Positions 23,299 to 32,417 of a DNA stretch of 64,000 nucleotides are shown here, piece after piece. How positions within the stretch are numbered: the first letter of the stretch is position 1; each line of letters opens with the position of its first letter. Origin of the DNA: Devosia sp. RR2S18. Its GTDB lineage: Bacteria > Pseudomonadota > Alphaproteobacteria > Rhizobiales > Devosiaceae. Both the position numbers and the translations under genes were made by a program. The notes under the pieces are model-generated. The model made no database searches and was not told the DNA's origin. It worked only from the letters and a program-made list of their open reading frames with translations. The stretch spans positions 3,656,001-3,720,000 of the forward strand of contig NZ_CP126539.1 of the NCBI RefSeq assembly GCF_030177755.1. Direction: 5' to 3'.

Positions 23299-25393
23299 CC
23301 CCGGCAACCGCCGCGCGCGCTTGCCGGCCCGCCAGCAGGTGCCAGGCGATGACGATAATGGCGCCGACCAGCCCCAATCCATCCGATACAGGCAACGCGA
23401 TGATCAGCAGGAAGGCGGACACCATGGCTAGCGCCCGCTCGGGCAAGCCCATGCGATGCTGGAAGAAACCGATCACGGCCGCACCCCAAAGGCCGATGCC
23501 GAGCGCAGTCTTGCCCGCAGCGTAGGCAACGGCAGGGTAGAACCCGATTTGCTCCGCCAAGGCCCCGCTCTGGAACATCAATTCGGGGGTAAAGACCGCA
23601 ATAAAGGGAATGATGAACCCGGCTAGAGCAATCTTGATGGCTTCCAGCGAAATCTTGAGCCCGCTTTCGCGCGCAATCGGCGCCGCTGCGAAACAAGCCA
23701 GCGCCACGGGCGGCGTCAGATCGGCGAGAATGCCGAAATAGAACACGAACATGTGGCTGACGATCAGCGGCACGCCCAAAGCCAGAAGAGCCGGACCGGC
23801 AATTGTGGCGGTGATGATGTAGTTCGGCACCGTTGGGATGCCCATGCCAAGCAGCAGGCAAGTGAGCATGGTCATCACCAGCGACAGGAGCAAATTGCTC
23901 TCGCCGACCTGGACGATGAATTGACCAAAGGTGTTAGCCATACCCGTTAGTGTCATCGTGCCGATGATGATGCCAACGATGGCGCAGGCGATACCCACCG
24001 GCAGGGCGGTTCGGGCGCCCTCGGCCAACGAGTCCCGGCACAGTGCTAGGGTTTCGCGCCCGCCCCGGCTCAGGGCATTGACCAAGATCAGGAGTGCAAC
24101 CGCCGAGAGCAGCACGTTGGTCCCAAAGCGCAGGAAGGCAGCGGCGACCAGCGCAAGCCCTATCCAGAAGATGTAGCGGATCACCGTTCCCGGCAGCTTC
24201 AGCGCCACCGAACCGCCCAGGATCAGCAGCACAGTCAGCGCTAGGCCGATGGTACCGGCATAAAGTGGAGTGTAGCCGGAGAACAGCAGATAGATGAGCC
24301 CGATCAACGGCAGCAGCAAAAACCACTGCCGCCGGATAGCGGCCCAGGGCGAAGGCAGTTCGCTCGCAGGAAGGCCATGGAGCCCACGCTTGCCGGCTTC
24401 AAGATGCACCATCCAGAACGCCGAAGCGAAATAGAGCAGCGCCGGGATCAGCGCGGCTTTGACGATCTCGATATATTCGACCCCGATGGTCTCGGCCATG
24501 ATGAAGGCGACGGCGCCCATGACCGGCGGCATCAATTGTGCGCCCATGGAGGAGGTGGACTCGACGCCGCCCGCGAAGGCAGGGCGATAGCCGAAACGCT
24601 TCATCAGCGGGATGGTGAATTGGCCGGTCGTCACGACATTGGCGACGCCGGAGCCGGAAATGGTGCCCATCAGCCCCGAAGAGATTACCGCCACCTTGCC
24701 CGCGCCACCTTGCGAATGGCCGACAAGGCCGAGCGAAACGTCGGTGAATAGCCGGATCATGCCGGCGCGTTCGAGAAAGGACCCAAACAGGATGAACAGG
24801 AAAATATAGGTCGACGAGACCAGGACCGGAATGCCGTAAATGCCTTCGGTGCCATAGGCCATGTGATCGATCACTTGGTCGAAGCCATAGCCCCGATGGT
24901 TGAGGGGCGAGGGCAGATACTGTCCCAGAAAGCAGTAGGCGAGGAAGGCGCCGCAGATAATCGGCAGGGCCGGCCCCATGACCAGCCAGGTGGCCGCAAA
25001 CAGCGTTGCCAGAGCAAGCACGCCCATGGCGAGGTCGATGTCGCTGGGATTGCCTGCCCGCGTAATAAGCGGCCGATACTGAAAATACTGGTAGAGTGCC
25101 ACGCTGAAGGAAGCAGCTGCCAAAGCCCAGGCGACCGCCTTCCAGGCGGGCTTAGCGTCCCGGCTGGCGGCAATCAGGGGGAAGCAGAGGGCCAACAGGA
25201 AGCCGACGTGGAAAGCCCGGACCACTTGGCTCGGCAGGGTCAGCAGATGGGCGGCCGTCGCGATCTGGAACAGCGAGAACACCACCGCAAACCAGAACAG
25301 CACGCGCCCCTCGAGCGAAAGGGGGAAGCCGCGCGCCAGAGGGTCACGAAAATGCGGATCGGCCGCTTCGGCCTCAAGCGCGCTCTGCGCCAT
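23291..25393 (-). CDS. TRAP transporter fused permease (4TM/12TM)
   Basis: A 700-residue fused TRAP permease in which the small DctQ-like (4 TM) and large DctM-like (12 TM) subunits form a single chain. Typical patterns include GSFLERAGMIRLFTDVSLGLVG, GVANVVTTGQFTIPLMKRFGY and SSMGAQLMPPVMGAVAF. Such fusions work with TAXI-type binding proteins, and one is encoded just upstream. Uptake is driven by an ion gradient, not ATP; known TAXI ligands include dicarboxylates and amino acids, but this ligand is unknown. GGAGGCGAGATCT directly before 25393 fixes the start. Confidence 0.93.
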   Translation of the reverse strand: MAQSALEAEAADPHFRDPLARGFPLSLEGRVLFWFAVVFSLFQIATAAHLLTLPSQVVRAFHVGFLLALCFPLIAASRDAKPAWKAVAWALAAASFSVALYQYFQYRPLITRAGNPSDIDLAMGVLALATLFAATWLVMGPALPIICGAFLAYCFLGQYLPSPLNHRGYGFDQVIDHMAYGTEGIYGIPVLVSSTYIFLFILFGSFLERAGMIRLFTDVSLGLVGHSQGGAGKVAVISSGLMGTISGSGVANVVTTGQFTIPLMKRFGYRPAFAGGVESTSSMGAQLMPPVMGAVAFIMAETIGVEYIEIVKAALIPALLYFASAFWMVHLEAGKRGLHGLPASELPSPWAAIRRQWFLLLPLIGLIYLLFSGYTPLYAGTIGLALTVLLILGGSVALKLPGTVIRYIFWIGLALVAAAFLRFGTNVLLSAVALLILVNALSRGGRETLALCRDSLAEGARTALPVGIACAIVGIIIGTMTLTGMANTFGQFIVQVGESNLLLSLVMTMLTCLLLGMGIPTVPNYIITATIAGPALLALGVPLIVSHMFVFYFGILADLTPPVALACFAAAPIARESGLKISLEAIKIALAGFIIPFIAVFTPELMFQSGALAEQIGFYPAVAYAAGKTALGIGLWGAAVIGFFQHRMGLPERALAMVSAFLLIIALPVSDGLGLVGAIIVIAWHLLAGRQARAAVAGGE

Positions 25394-25426
25394 AGATCTC
25401 GCCTCCAGAATGGACGGATAGAAGGA

Positions 25427-25455
25427 GAGGCCGCGTCCGGCTAGGACGCGGCCTC
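25427..25455 (-). terminator. Hairpin between TAXI and TRAP permease genes
   Basis: GAGGCCGCGTCC (25427-25438) and GGACGCGGCCTC (25444-25455) form a perfect 12-bp stem with a 5-base loop between the binding-protein stop and the permease ribosome binding site. The T-tract is weak, so it more likely caps and protects the binding-protein mRNA or gives partial termination. Confidence 0.65.
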
Positions 25456-25460
25456 GATCC

Positions 25461-26420
25461 TTATTGGACGCCAGCTTCCTGGTAGTAGCGCTCGGCGCCC
25501 GGATGGAGCGGGATGGCGAGGCCATCCAGCGCCGTGTCGAGCGAGATGTCGCGTGCCGCAGCGTGGGCGGCCACCATCTGGTCGAGGTTCTCGAACATGA
25601 GCTTGGTCATCTGATAGGCGGTCTCGTCGCTGACCCCGGCATGGGTGACGAGCTGATTGCCCACTGCGGCCGTGCTCACATCCTCGTCCTGCCCCTCATA
25701 GGTGCCGGCCGGAATGACGGTCGCCACATAGGGTGCGCCGATCGACTCCACAACGTCAGCGGGAACTTCCACGATGGTGATCGGCATGGTCGCGGCAAGA
25801 TCCTTGATGAAGGCCACGCCCAGCCCCGAGGACTGCAGGGTGGCGTCGAGCTGCCGGTTCTTGATGAGTTCGGCCGATTCCGCATAGGGGAGATATTCCA
25901 CCAAAGCGAGATCGTCATAGCTCATCCCGGCAGCTGCCAGGATGGCGCGGGCGTTGAGTTCGGTCCCCGAAGCCGGTGCGCCCACCGACACGCGCTTGCC
26001 GGCCAAATCCGCAACGGTCTCGATGCCGGACTCTTCGGAGGCCACGATCTGGATGTAGTTGGGATAGATCGCGGCGATGGCGCGAATGTCGGTCAGCGGT
26101 TCGCTGAAGCCCACCTCTTCATTACCCTCCCAGGCGAAGGCGACGGAATCGCCCAGCGCGAAAGCGATTTCGCCGCGTTGATCCTGCAGCAGGTTGAGGT
26201 TTTCGACGGAAGCCTTGGTGGACTGCACCTGGGTGCGAACACCATCCATGTTGGCGCCATACATCTCCGAAAGGGCAACGCCGAGCGGATAATAGACGCC
26301 CGAAGTGCCGCCGGTCAGCACGTTGATGAATTCCTGCGCCTTGCTGGCGACCGTCGCCCCACCCAGGAGCGAGAGGGCGAGCGTGGTCCCGGCGAGTAGC
26401 CGAAGGGGCTGGCGGATCAT
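25461..26420 (-). CDS. TAXI family TRAP solute-binding protein
   Basis: A 319-residue periplasmic binding protein. The signal peptide is MIRQPLRLLAGTTLALSLLG with cleavage near SKAQE. The family signature is FINVLTGGTSGVYYPLGVALSE, followed by VQSTKASVENLNLLQ. TAXI proteins pair with fused TRAP permeases, exactly the next gene. An ideal AGGAGGAATTTGC ribosome binding site precedes the ATG at 26420, so the longer ORF from 26516 is rejected. The bound solute is unknown; nearby genes give no hint. Confidence 0.93.
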   Translation of the reverse strand: MIRQPLRLLAGTTLALSLLGGATVASKAQEFINVLTGGTSGVYYPLGVALSEMYGANMDGVRTQVQSTKASVENLNLLQDQRGEIAFALGDSVAFAWEGNEEVGFSEPLTDIRAIAAIYPNYIQIVASEESGIETVADLAGKRVSVGAPASGTELNARAILAAAGMSYDDLALVEYLPYAESAELIKNRQLDATLQSSGLGVAFIKDLAATMPITIVEVPADVVESIGAPYVATVIPAGTYEGQDEDVSTAAVGNQLVTHAGVSDETAYQMTKLMFENLDQMVAAHAAARDISLDTALDGLAIPLHPGAERYYQEAGVQ

Positions 26421-26681
26421 GCAAATTCCTCCTGTTGCATGTCTGGTTCTTGCCGGCCGCCTCCTCAGATGGCCGGAACGAGCAACGATCCTTCCTTGTA
26501 GCTGGACGCTTGGCAAGACCTATTAGCCGCCGCACACCTTTTAGACAGCGACACCCAACGGCTATTTTTTAGCCGTTTTGGCGCCTGCTTGGTCAAAGAC
26601 CTCCTGAAAGCACCATCCCGATGAATCCGCCATTCCATGGCTAAACCACCATCGCTTATCAAGATTCTGGTTTCACCACGG
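26421..26681. other. Intergenic region between divergent TAXI and nirB operons
   Basis: No ORF here has coding character. The stretch must hold the promoter of the leftward TAXI operon and probably upstream activator sites for the sigma-54 promoter at its right end, but I see no clear NtrC-type palindrome. It contains a short repeated GCCGTT/GGCGCC area (26565-26585) without obvious meaning. Confidence 0.4.
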
Positions 26682-26682
26682 T

Positions 26683-26700
26683 TTGGCACGCTTCCTGCAA
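26683..26700 (+). promoter_or_regulatory. Sigma-54 promoter of the nirB operon
   Basis: TTGGCACGCTTCCTGCAA matches the sigma-54 (RpoN) consensus TGGCAC-N5-TTGCA. The invariant GG (26685-26686) and GC (26697-26698) are exactly 10 bases apart. The expected transcription start is about 26710, at the head of a structured leader. An NtrC-type activator would link the operon to nitrogen limitation. A second promoter of the same form precedes cysG. Confidence 0.85.
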
Positions 26701-26710
26701 TAGTATTCGC

Positions 26711-26830
26711 AGCATCGCTGAGATGCACCGAATTAGGCGTCCAAGGCTGGGCGCTCCAGGCACCGCCGCCAATCGTCCTCCGCTACCGGTCTCATCCGGG
26801 GCCCAGGCTCGATTGGCGGCTTTTTGTTTT
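26711..26830 (+). ncRNA. NasT (ANTAR)-responsive leader and terminator before nirB
   Basis: The leader starts with a small hairpin (GCATC/GATGC, 26712-26726). Next comes P1: GGCGTCC (26736-26742), hexaloop AAGGCT, GGGCGCT (26749-26755). Then P2: GGC, hexaloop ACCGCC, GCC (26759-26770). Both hexaloops have A at position 1 and G at position 4, the known ANTAR recognition rule. P2 overlaps the 5' arm of an intrinsic terminator: GCCGCCAATCG (26765-26775) pairs perfectly with CGATTGGCGGC (26810-26820), followed by TTTTTGTTTT. NasT binding to P1/P2 should prevent terminator formation. P2 has only a 3-bp stem, the weakest element. Confidence 0.78.
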
Positions 26831-26907
26831 CTGGCCACGCAAGCGGCCAAGCCAGACGGAGCGGAGACAATGTTGAGCAGGTCTTCAAACGGAAAGTGGG
26901 GACGCCC

Positions 26908-29352
26908 ATGAGCGAGAAACTCGTCATCATCGGCAATGGCATGGCGCCCGGTCGCATGCTGGAAAACCTCTTTGAGCATGCCCCCGGCCGGTTCGACATC
27001 ACCATCTTCAACGCCGAGCCGCGGGTGAACTATAACCGCCTGATGCTCTCGCCGGTCCTTTCGGGGGAAAAGACCTACCAAGAGATCATCACCCATGACG
27101 AGGCTTGGTACGCCCACCATGGCGTGACACTCCACAAATCCGCGCCCGTGGTCGAAATCGACCGCATCGCCAAGCGCGTCGTCTCGAGCAGCGGCATTGC
27201 GGCGGAATATGACAAGCTGGTCATCGCCACCGGCTCCTCCCCCTTCATCCCGCCCCTGCCCGGCCGCGATCTTGCCGGCGTCCTCACCTATCGCGATCTC
27301 GACGACGTCGAAAAAATGCTGGCGGTCGGCCCTGGCGCCCGCGCCGTAGTCATCGGCGGCGGTCTGCTTGGCCTTGAAGCAGCGGCCGGCCTCCGGCTAC
27401 GCGGCATGGACGTCACCGTCCTCCATCTGGCGCCCACGCTGATGGAGCGCCAGCTCGATCCCGCCGCGGGCTATCTTCTCGAAAAGGCCTTCGCCGAACG
27501 CGGCGTCCGCGTCATCACCCGCGCCAACACCAAAGCCATCCAGGGAAGCGAAAAGGTCGAATCGGTTGAGCTCGAAGACGGCACCATCTTGCCCTGCGAC
27601 ATGGTGGTGATGGCCGTGGGCATCCGTCCGGCCACCGCGCTCGCCAAAACCGCCGGCCTCGCGGTCAATCGCGGCATAGTGGTCGACGACCAGATGCGCA
27701 CCGACGATCCCGCCATCTTTGCGCTGGGCGAATGCGTGGAGCATCGCGGCGCCTGTTATGGCCTCGTCGCGCCGCTCTATGAAATGGGCGCGGTGCTCGC
27801 CAAGACTCTGGTGGGGGAACCCGCTGCCTACAAGGGTTCGGTCACCTCCACTAAGCTTAAAGTCACCGGCATCGACCTCTTCTCGGCAGGCGACTTCGCG
27901 GAAGCAGAGGATCGCGAGGAGATCGTCCTGCGCGACGCCAGCGCCGGCATCTACAAGCGCCTGGTGCTCAAGGACGACCGCATCATCGGCGCGGTGCTCT
28001 ATGGCGACACCGCCGATGGGCCCTGGTTCTTCGACATGCTCAAGCGCGGCACCGACACCCGCGAGCTGCGAGAAACGCTGATCTTTGGCCAGTCCTATCA
28101 AGGCGGCTCGCCGCTCGATCCGACCGCTGCCGTAGCCGCCCTGCCCGACGAAGCTGAGATCTGCGGCTGCAATGGCGTGTGCAAGGGCAAGATCACCGGC
28201 GCCATCACCGGCAAGGGCCTCCAGTCCCTCGATGATGTGCGCGCCCACACCAAGGCATCAGCCTCTTGCGGCTCCTGCACCCACCTGGTCGAACAACTCC
28301 TGCAGGTGACCCTGGGCGACAGCTACAACCCCGCCGCCGTCCAGCCCATGTGCGGCTGCACTGATCTCGGCCATGACGATGTGCGCCGGCTGATTGTCGC
28401 CAAATCGCTCAAATCCATTCCGGCCGTGATGCAGGAGCTCGAATGGAAGACCTCCTGCGGCTGCGCCAAGTGCCGGCCGGCACTCAACTACTACCTCGTT
28501 TCCGATTGGCCCGGCGAATACGAGGATGATGGGCAGTCCCGCTACATCAATGAGCGCGTCCACGCCAACATCCAGAAAGATGGCACCTATTCGGTGGTGC
28601 CGCGCATGTGGGGCGGCATGACCAATCCCCGCGAACTGCGTGCCATTGCCGATGTCGCCGACAAGTTCGCCATTCCCGCCGTCAAGGTGACCGGTGGCCA
28701 GCGCATCGATCTCCTCGGCGTCAAAAAAGAAGATCTTCCCGCCGTCTGGGCCGATCTCAATGCCGCTGGCATGGTTTCGGGCGCCGCCTATGCCAAGGGT
28801 CTGCGCACGGTCAAAACCTGCGTTGGTTCGGACTGGTGCCGCTTCGGTACCCAGGACTCCACGGGTCTGGGCATCCGCATCGAGAAGTTCATGTGGGGCG
28901 CCTGGACGCCCGCCAAGCTCAAGCTCGCGGTCTCGGGCTGCCCGCGCAACTGCGCCGAAGCCACGTGCAAGGATATCGGCGTCATCTGCGTCGACAGCGG
29001 CTTCGATATTCATTTCGCCGGCGCCGCGGGCCTTGAGATCAAGGGCACCGAACTCCTCTGCCACGCCGATACCGAGGACGAAGCGCTCGAGATCATCGTG
29101 GCGCTGACCCAGCTCTATCGCGAGCAGGGGCGCTATCTCGAGCGCATCTACAAATGGGCCAAGCGCGTCGGCACCCCCTCGATCCTGGCCAATGTGGTCG
29201 AGGACCGGGCCAAGCGCCGGCACTACTTCGAGCGCTTCGTCTACGCCCAGAGCTTTGCCCAGGTCGACCCCTGGGAGGAACGCGTCAACGGCAAGGATGC
29301 CCATGAATTCGCCGCCCTGGCTGAATTCGGCATCCCGGTCGCAGCGGAATAG
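26908..29352 (+). CDS. nirB: Assimilatory nitrite reductase [NAD(P)H] large subunit
   Basis: An 814-residue cytoplasmic enzyme reducing nitrite to ammonium with NAD(P)H. The N-terminal 330 residues are an FAD/NAD(P) oxidoreductase (IGNGMAPGRML, then VIGGGLLGLEAAAGL). Two BFD-like [2Fe-2S] segments follow (CGCNGVCKG with CGSC, then CGCTD with CGCAKC). The C-terminal half is the siroheme/[4Fe-4S] domain, with cluster Cys at 638, 644, 678 and 682 (CVGSDWC and SGCPRNC). Length is standard. The ATG at 26908 follows GTGGGGA; the longer ORF start at 26824 lies inside the leader terminator. First gene of the nirBDC operon. Confidence 0.97.
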   Translation: MSEKLVIIGNGMAPGRMLENLFEHAPGRFDITIFNAEPRVNYNRLMLSPVLSGEKTYQEIITHDEAWYAHHGVTLHKSAPVVEIDRIAKRVVSSSGIAAEYDKLVIATGSSPFIPPLPGRDLAGVLTYRDLDDVEKMLAVGPGARAVVIGGGLLGLEAAAGLRLRGMDVTVLHLAPTLMERQLDPAAGYLLEKAFAERGVRVITRANTKAIQGSEKVESVELEDGTILPCDMVVMAVGIRPATALAKTAGLAVNRGIVVDDQMRTDDPAIFALGECVEHRGACYGLVAPLYEMGAVLAKTLVGEPAAYKGSVTSTKLKVTGIDLFSAGDFAEAEDREEIVLRDASAGIYKRLVLKDDRIIGAVLYGDTADGPWFFDMLKRGTDTRELRETLIFGQSYQGGSPLDPTAAVAALPDEAEICGCNGVCKGKITGAITGKGLQSLDDVRAHTKASASCGSCTHLVEQLLQVTLGDSYNPAAVQPMCGCTDLGHDDVRRLIVAKSLKSIPAVMQELEWKTSCGCAKCRPALNYYLVSDWPGEYEDDGQSRYINERVHANIQKDGTYSVVPRMWGGMTNPRELRAIADVADKFAIPAVKVTGGQRIDLLGVKKEDLPAVWADLNAAGMVSGAAYAKGLRTVKTCVGSDWCRFGTQDSTGLGIRIEKFMWGAWTPAKLKLAVSGCPRNCAEATCKDIGVICVDSGFDIHFAGAAGLEIKGTELLCHADTEDEALEIIVALTQLYREQGRYLERIYKWAKRVGTPSILANVVEDRAKRRHYFERFVYAQSFAQVDPWEERVNGKDAHEFAALAEFGIPVAAE

Positions 29353-29368
29353 GAGCGGAGAAAACACC

Positions 29369-29701
29369 ATGAGCGAATGGATCGAAATCGGCCCCCTTGA
29401 TGCCATCCCCCGCCGCGGCGCCCGCTGCGTCACCACGCCGGGCGGCAAGATCGCGGTCTTCCGCACCCAGGATGACCAGATCTACGCCGTCGAGAACCGC
29501 TGCCCCCACCGCAACGGCCCCTTGAGCGAAGGCATCGTTCATGGCGCCGCGGTCACCTGCCCGCTCCACAATTGGGTCTTCGACCTCGCGAGCGGTCAGG
29601 CCATCGGCGCCGACGAGGGCCAGGTCCGCACCTTCCCGGTGCAGGTCATGGACGGCCGCATCTTTCTTGCGCCCGACATCGTCGAAGTCGCCGCCGAATA
29701 G
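29369..29701 (+). CDS. nirD: Nitrite reductase small subunit (Rieske type)
   Basis: A 110-residue Rieske-fold subunit that partners NirB. It retains the complete cluster motif, Cys-Pro-His (RCPHRNGPL) and Cys-Pro-Leu-His (TCPLHNWVF), so it should bind a [2Fe-2S] cluster; enterobacterial NirD proteins have lost these ligands. This is the usual form in alphaproteobacteria. It starts 16 bases after nirB with a GGAG ribosome binding site. Confidence 0.95.
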   Translation: MSEWIEIGPLDAIPRRGARCVTTPGGKIAVFRTQDDQIYAVENRCPHRNGPLSEGIVHGAAVTCPLHNWVFDLASGQAIGADEGQVRTFPVQVMDGRIFLAPDIVEVAAE

Positions 29702-29748
29702 CCCGTACGCACTCCAGTTTCACCCTTGCCCATTGGGAGACCCAGGCA

Positions 29749-30591
29749 ATGTCCTATGTAGCACCGACTGATTTCGTCACCCGCATGATCGATGCCGGCG
29801 AATCAAAGATATTCATGTCCACCCGCGACACGCTGATCCGCGCCTTCATGGCTGGCGCCATTCTGGCGCTGGCAGCCGCCTTTGCCATCACCGTCAATGT
29901 GCAGACCGGCCAGCCGCTCGCCGGCGCGATCCTTTTTCCGGTCGGCTTTTGCTTGCTTTACCTGCTCGGCTTTGACCTTCTCACCGGCGTGATGACGCTG
30001 GCGCCCCTCGCCCTTATCGACAAGCGACCGGGCGTCACGCTCAATGGCGTGCTGCGCAATTGGGGTCTGGTCTTTGTCGGCAATTTCGGCGGCGCCTTTG
30101 CCGTGGCGGTGATGATGGCGGTGATCTTCACCTTTGGCTTCACCGAAGCGCCCAATGCAGTGGGTCAGGCCATCGGCCATATTGGGGAGGGCCGTACCGT
30201 GGGCTATGCCGATCATGGCGGCGCCGGCATGCTCACTCTCTTCATCCGCGGCGTGCTGTGCAATTGGATGGTCTCGACCGGCGTTGTCGCGGCCATGATG
30301 TCGACCAGCGTTTCGGGCAAGGTCATCGGCATGTGGATGCCCATCATGCTCTTCTTCTACATGGGTTTTGAGCATTCCATCGTGAACATGTTCCTCTTCC
30401 CCTCGGGGCTGCTCCTGGGTGCCCAGTTCTCCTTCATGGACTACATGATCTGGAACGAGATCCCCACGGTCGTCGGCAATCTCGTGGGTGGCCTCGCCTT
30501 TGTGGGCCTCACCCTTTACGCCACTCATGCTCGCACTGGCGCCAAGCGCCAGCCGGCCAAGGCCGCCGTCCGTATGGCGCCTGCCGAATGA
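29749..30591 (+). CDS. nirC: Formate/nitrite transporter family channel
   Basis: A 280-residue FNT family membrane protein with six transmembrane segments. It has the family patterns GFDLLTGVMTLAPLA and RGVLCNWMVSTGVV. The central selectivity His appears in GFEHSIVNMFLFP, with the slit residues near NWM. In this context it brings nitrite into the cell for NirBD, or releases it when in excess. GGGAGACCCAGGCA precedes the ATG. The stop overlaps the kinase gene start in ATGA. Confidence 0.93.
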   Translation: MSYVAPTDFVTRMIDAGESKIFMSTRDTLIRAFMAGAILALAAAFAITVNVQTGQPLAGAILFPVGFCLLYLLGFDLLTGVMTLAPLALIDKRPGVTLNGVLRNWGLVFVGNFGGAFAVAVMMAVIFTFGFTEAPNAVGQAIGHIGEGRTVGYADHGGAGMLTLFIRGVLCNWMVSTGVVAAMMSTSVSGKVIGMWMPIMLFFYMGFEHSIVNMFLFPSGLLLGAQFSFMDYMIWNEIPTVVGNLVGGLAFVGLTLYATHARTGAKRQPAKAAVRMAPAE

Positions 30592-32345
30592 ATGAGATGA
30601 TGGGGAGCCTGCACCAGCAGGCTCCTGCCTTGGCGGAGCTGGTGGTCTCGATCGGCCAGCACTCCGACAAGGGGCTGAAGGAAACCAATCAGGATTTCCA
30701 TGGGGCGCTCATTCCCGAGCGCCCCCTTTTGACGCTCAAGGGTATCGCCGTCGCCATCGCCGATGGTATCTCCACCAGTGCGGTCAGCCGCGTCGCTGCC
30801 GAGACCGCCGTCAAATCCTTTCTTACCGACTATTACTGCACGGCCGAGACGTGGCCGGTGAAGATCGCAGCCCGCAGGGTGATCGCTGCCACCAATTCCT
30901 GGCTCCATGCGCAGACCCGCCGCGGCCCCCACCCCGAAGATCCCGATCGCGGCCATGTCTGCACCCTGAGTGTCCTCGTGCTCAAGTCCCGCTCCGCCCA
31001 CATCTTCCACATGGGCGATAGCCGCATTGCGCGTCTGGTGGGGCGGAGCCTCGAACCGCTGACGGTCGATCACCGCATCACCACGGCCGAACACTCCTAT
31101 CTCGCCCGCGCTCTTGGCATCGGACCCAATATCGAGATCGACTACCGTGTCGTGCCGACCCAGCCTGGCGACATATTCGTGCTCTCGACCGATGGAGTGC
31201 ATGAGCACGTCGGCGGATCTGATATTGCGGACGCGGTTTCGCGGTGCGCAGGGGACCTCGACGCGGCCGCCCGTCGCATCTGTGAGCTGGCGCTTGATCG
31301 CGGCAGCACGGACAATGTCACGCTGCAACTGGTGCGCGTCGACAACCTGCCAGCTGGCGAAGTCAGCGATTTCCTCGACCCCACGGCTGGTTTGCCTCTC
31401 CCCCCAGCTCTGGGGCCGGGCGACACAATCGATGGCATGACCGTGCTCGCGCAACTGCATGGCAATGCCCGCAGCAGCGTCTATCTCGTGGAAGACCAGG
31501 CTGGAACGAAGCTGGTGCTCAAGGCACCAGCGCCCGAGATGGCTGGCAACAGCGCCTATCTTCGGCGATTCGCCATGGAAGAGTGGATCGGCAGACGCAT
31601 CGACAATCCCCACGTCGTCCATACTCCGCCCCAGATTGGCCACCGCAGCGCACTCTACCTTCTCGTCGCGCATGTGGACGGGCAGACCCTGACTCGATGG
31701 ATGGCGCAGAACCTCCAACCTGCCTTGGCGCAGGTCAGAGAGATCGTCGAGCAGATTGCCAAGGGTGTGACGGCTTTTCATCGTCTGGCCATGGTCCACC
31801 AGGATCTGCGGCCCGACAACATCATGATCGGCAGCGATGGCAGGGTGACAATCATCGACCTGGGCTCGGCCAGCGTGGCCGGCGTGACCGAACTCGCTGT
31901 CGGTTGGGATGAGGGCTTCTTGCCCGGTGCCATTCAGTACACCGCGCCCGAGTGTTTTCTCGGCGAACCCGCCTCGGAGCGATCAGACCAATTCTCGCTC
32001 GGCGTAACGGCCTATCAACTGCTGACGGGCCGCATCCCCTATGGCGCGGAGATCGCACGCGTGCAGCGCCGGGGAGACCTCCACCGCCTCCGCTACCAGC
32101 CCGTCGGCGATAGCATCCCCGCCTGGGTGGATCGCACCCTGAAGAAGGCCGTCCACCCCGATCCGGAGCAGCGCTACGAGGCTCTCTCCGAATTCCTCTA
32201 TGATCTCGCCCACCCCAATCCCGAATTTCTCCAGGCGCCGGAGCGCCAACGCAGCGTAGAGCAGCAGCTGATGATCTGGCAGCTGGTCAGCGCCATGCTG
32301 GGCCTGGCGACTTTGGTGCTCTTTGCCATGATGATACTGAACTGA
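30588..32345 (+). CDS. PP2C phosphatase fused to Ser/Thr kinase, membrane-anchored
   Basis: A 585-residue fusion. Residues 15-255 are a PP2C phosphatase (SDKGLKETNQDF, HMGDSRIARL, LSTDGVHEHV, RGSTDNVTL). Residues about 280-550 are a Hanks-type kinase: a Lys in VLKAPAP, a catalytic loop HQDLRPDN with HQD for HRD, and DLG for DFG, then APECFLGEPASERSDQFSLG. A final membrane segment (about 563-584) anchors it with both domains in the cytosol. It overlaps nirC by 4 bases. Similar fusions sit beside nitrate/nitrite assimilation genes in other proteobacteria, so it likely tunes the channel, reductase or regulator. Targets are unknown. Confidence 0.9.
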   Translation: MNEMMGSLHQQAPALAELVVSIGQHSDKGLKETNQDFHGALIPERPLLTLKGIAVAIADGISTSAVSRVAAETAVKSFLTDYYCTAETWPVKIAARRVIAATNSWLHAQTRRGPHPEDPDRGHVCTLSVLVLKSRSAHIFHMGDSRIARLVGRSLEPLTVDHRITTAEHSYLARALGIGPNIEIDYRVVPTQPGDIFVLSTDGVHEHVGGSDIADAVSRCAGDLDAAARRICELALDRGSTDNVTLQLVRVDNLPAGEVSDFLDPTAGLPLPPALGPGDTIDGMTVLAQLHGNARSSVYLVEDQAGTKLVLKAPAPEMAGNSAYLRRFAMEEWIGRRIDNPHVVHTPPQIGHRSALYLLVAHVDGQTLTRWMAQNLQPALAQVREIVEQIAKGVTAFHRLAMVHQDLRPDNIMIGSDGRVTIIDLGSASVAGVTELAVGWDEGFLPGAIQYTAPECFLGEPASERSDQFSLGVTAYQLLTGRIPYGAEIARVQRRGDLHRLRYQPVGDSIPAWVDRTLKKAVHPDPEQRYEALSEFLYDLAHPNPEFLQAPERQRSVEQQLMIWQLVSAMLGLATLVLFAMMILN

Positions 32346-32417
32346 TGCAGGACTTCATCGGAGCCATGCGCAATGGATGGTTGTGCTCCTCTTCCGCCCC
32401 ACTGATAAAAGCTGGTA

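Noticed and set aside
28258..29466. 402-residue ORF opposite nirB
   Set aside because: Antisense to the siroheme domain of NirB; no ribosome binding site or family match.
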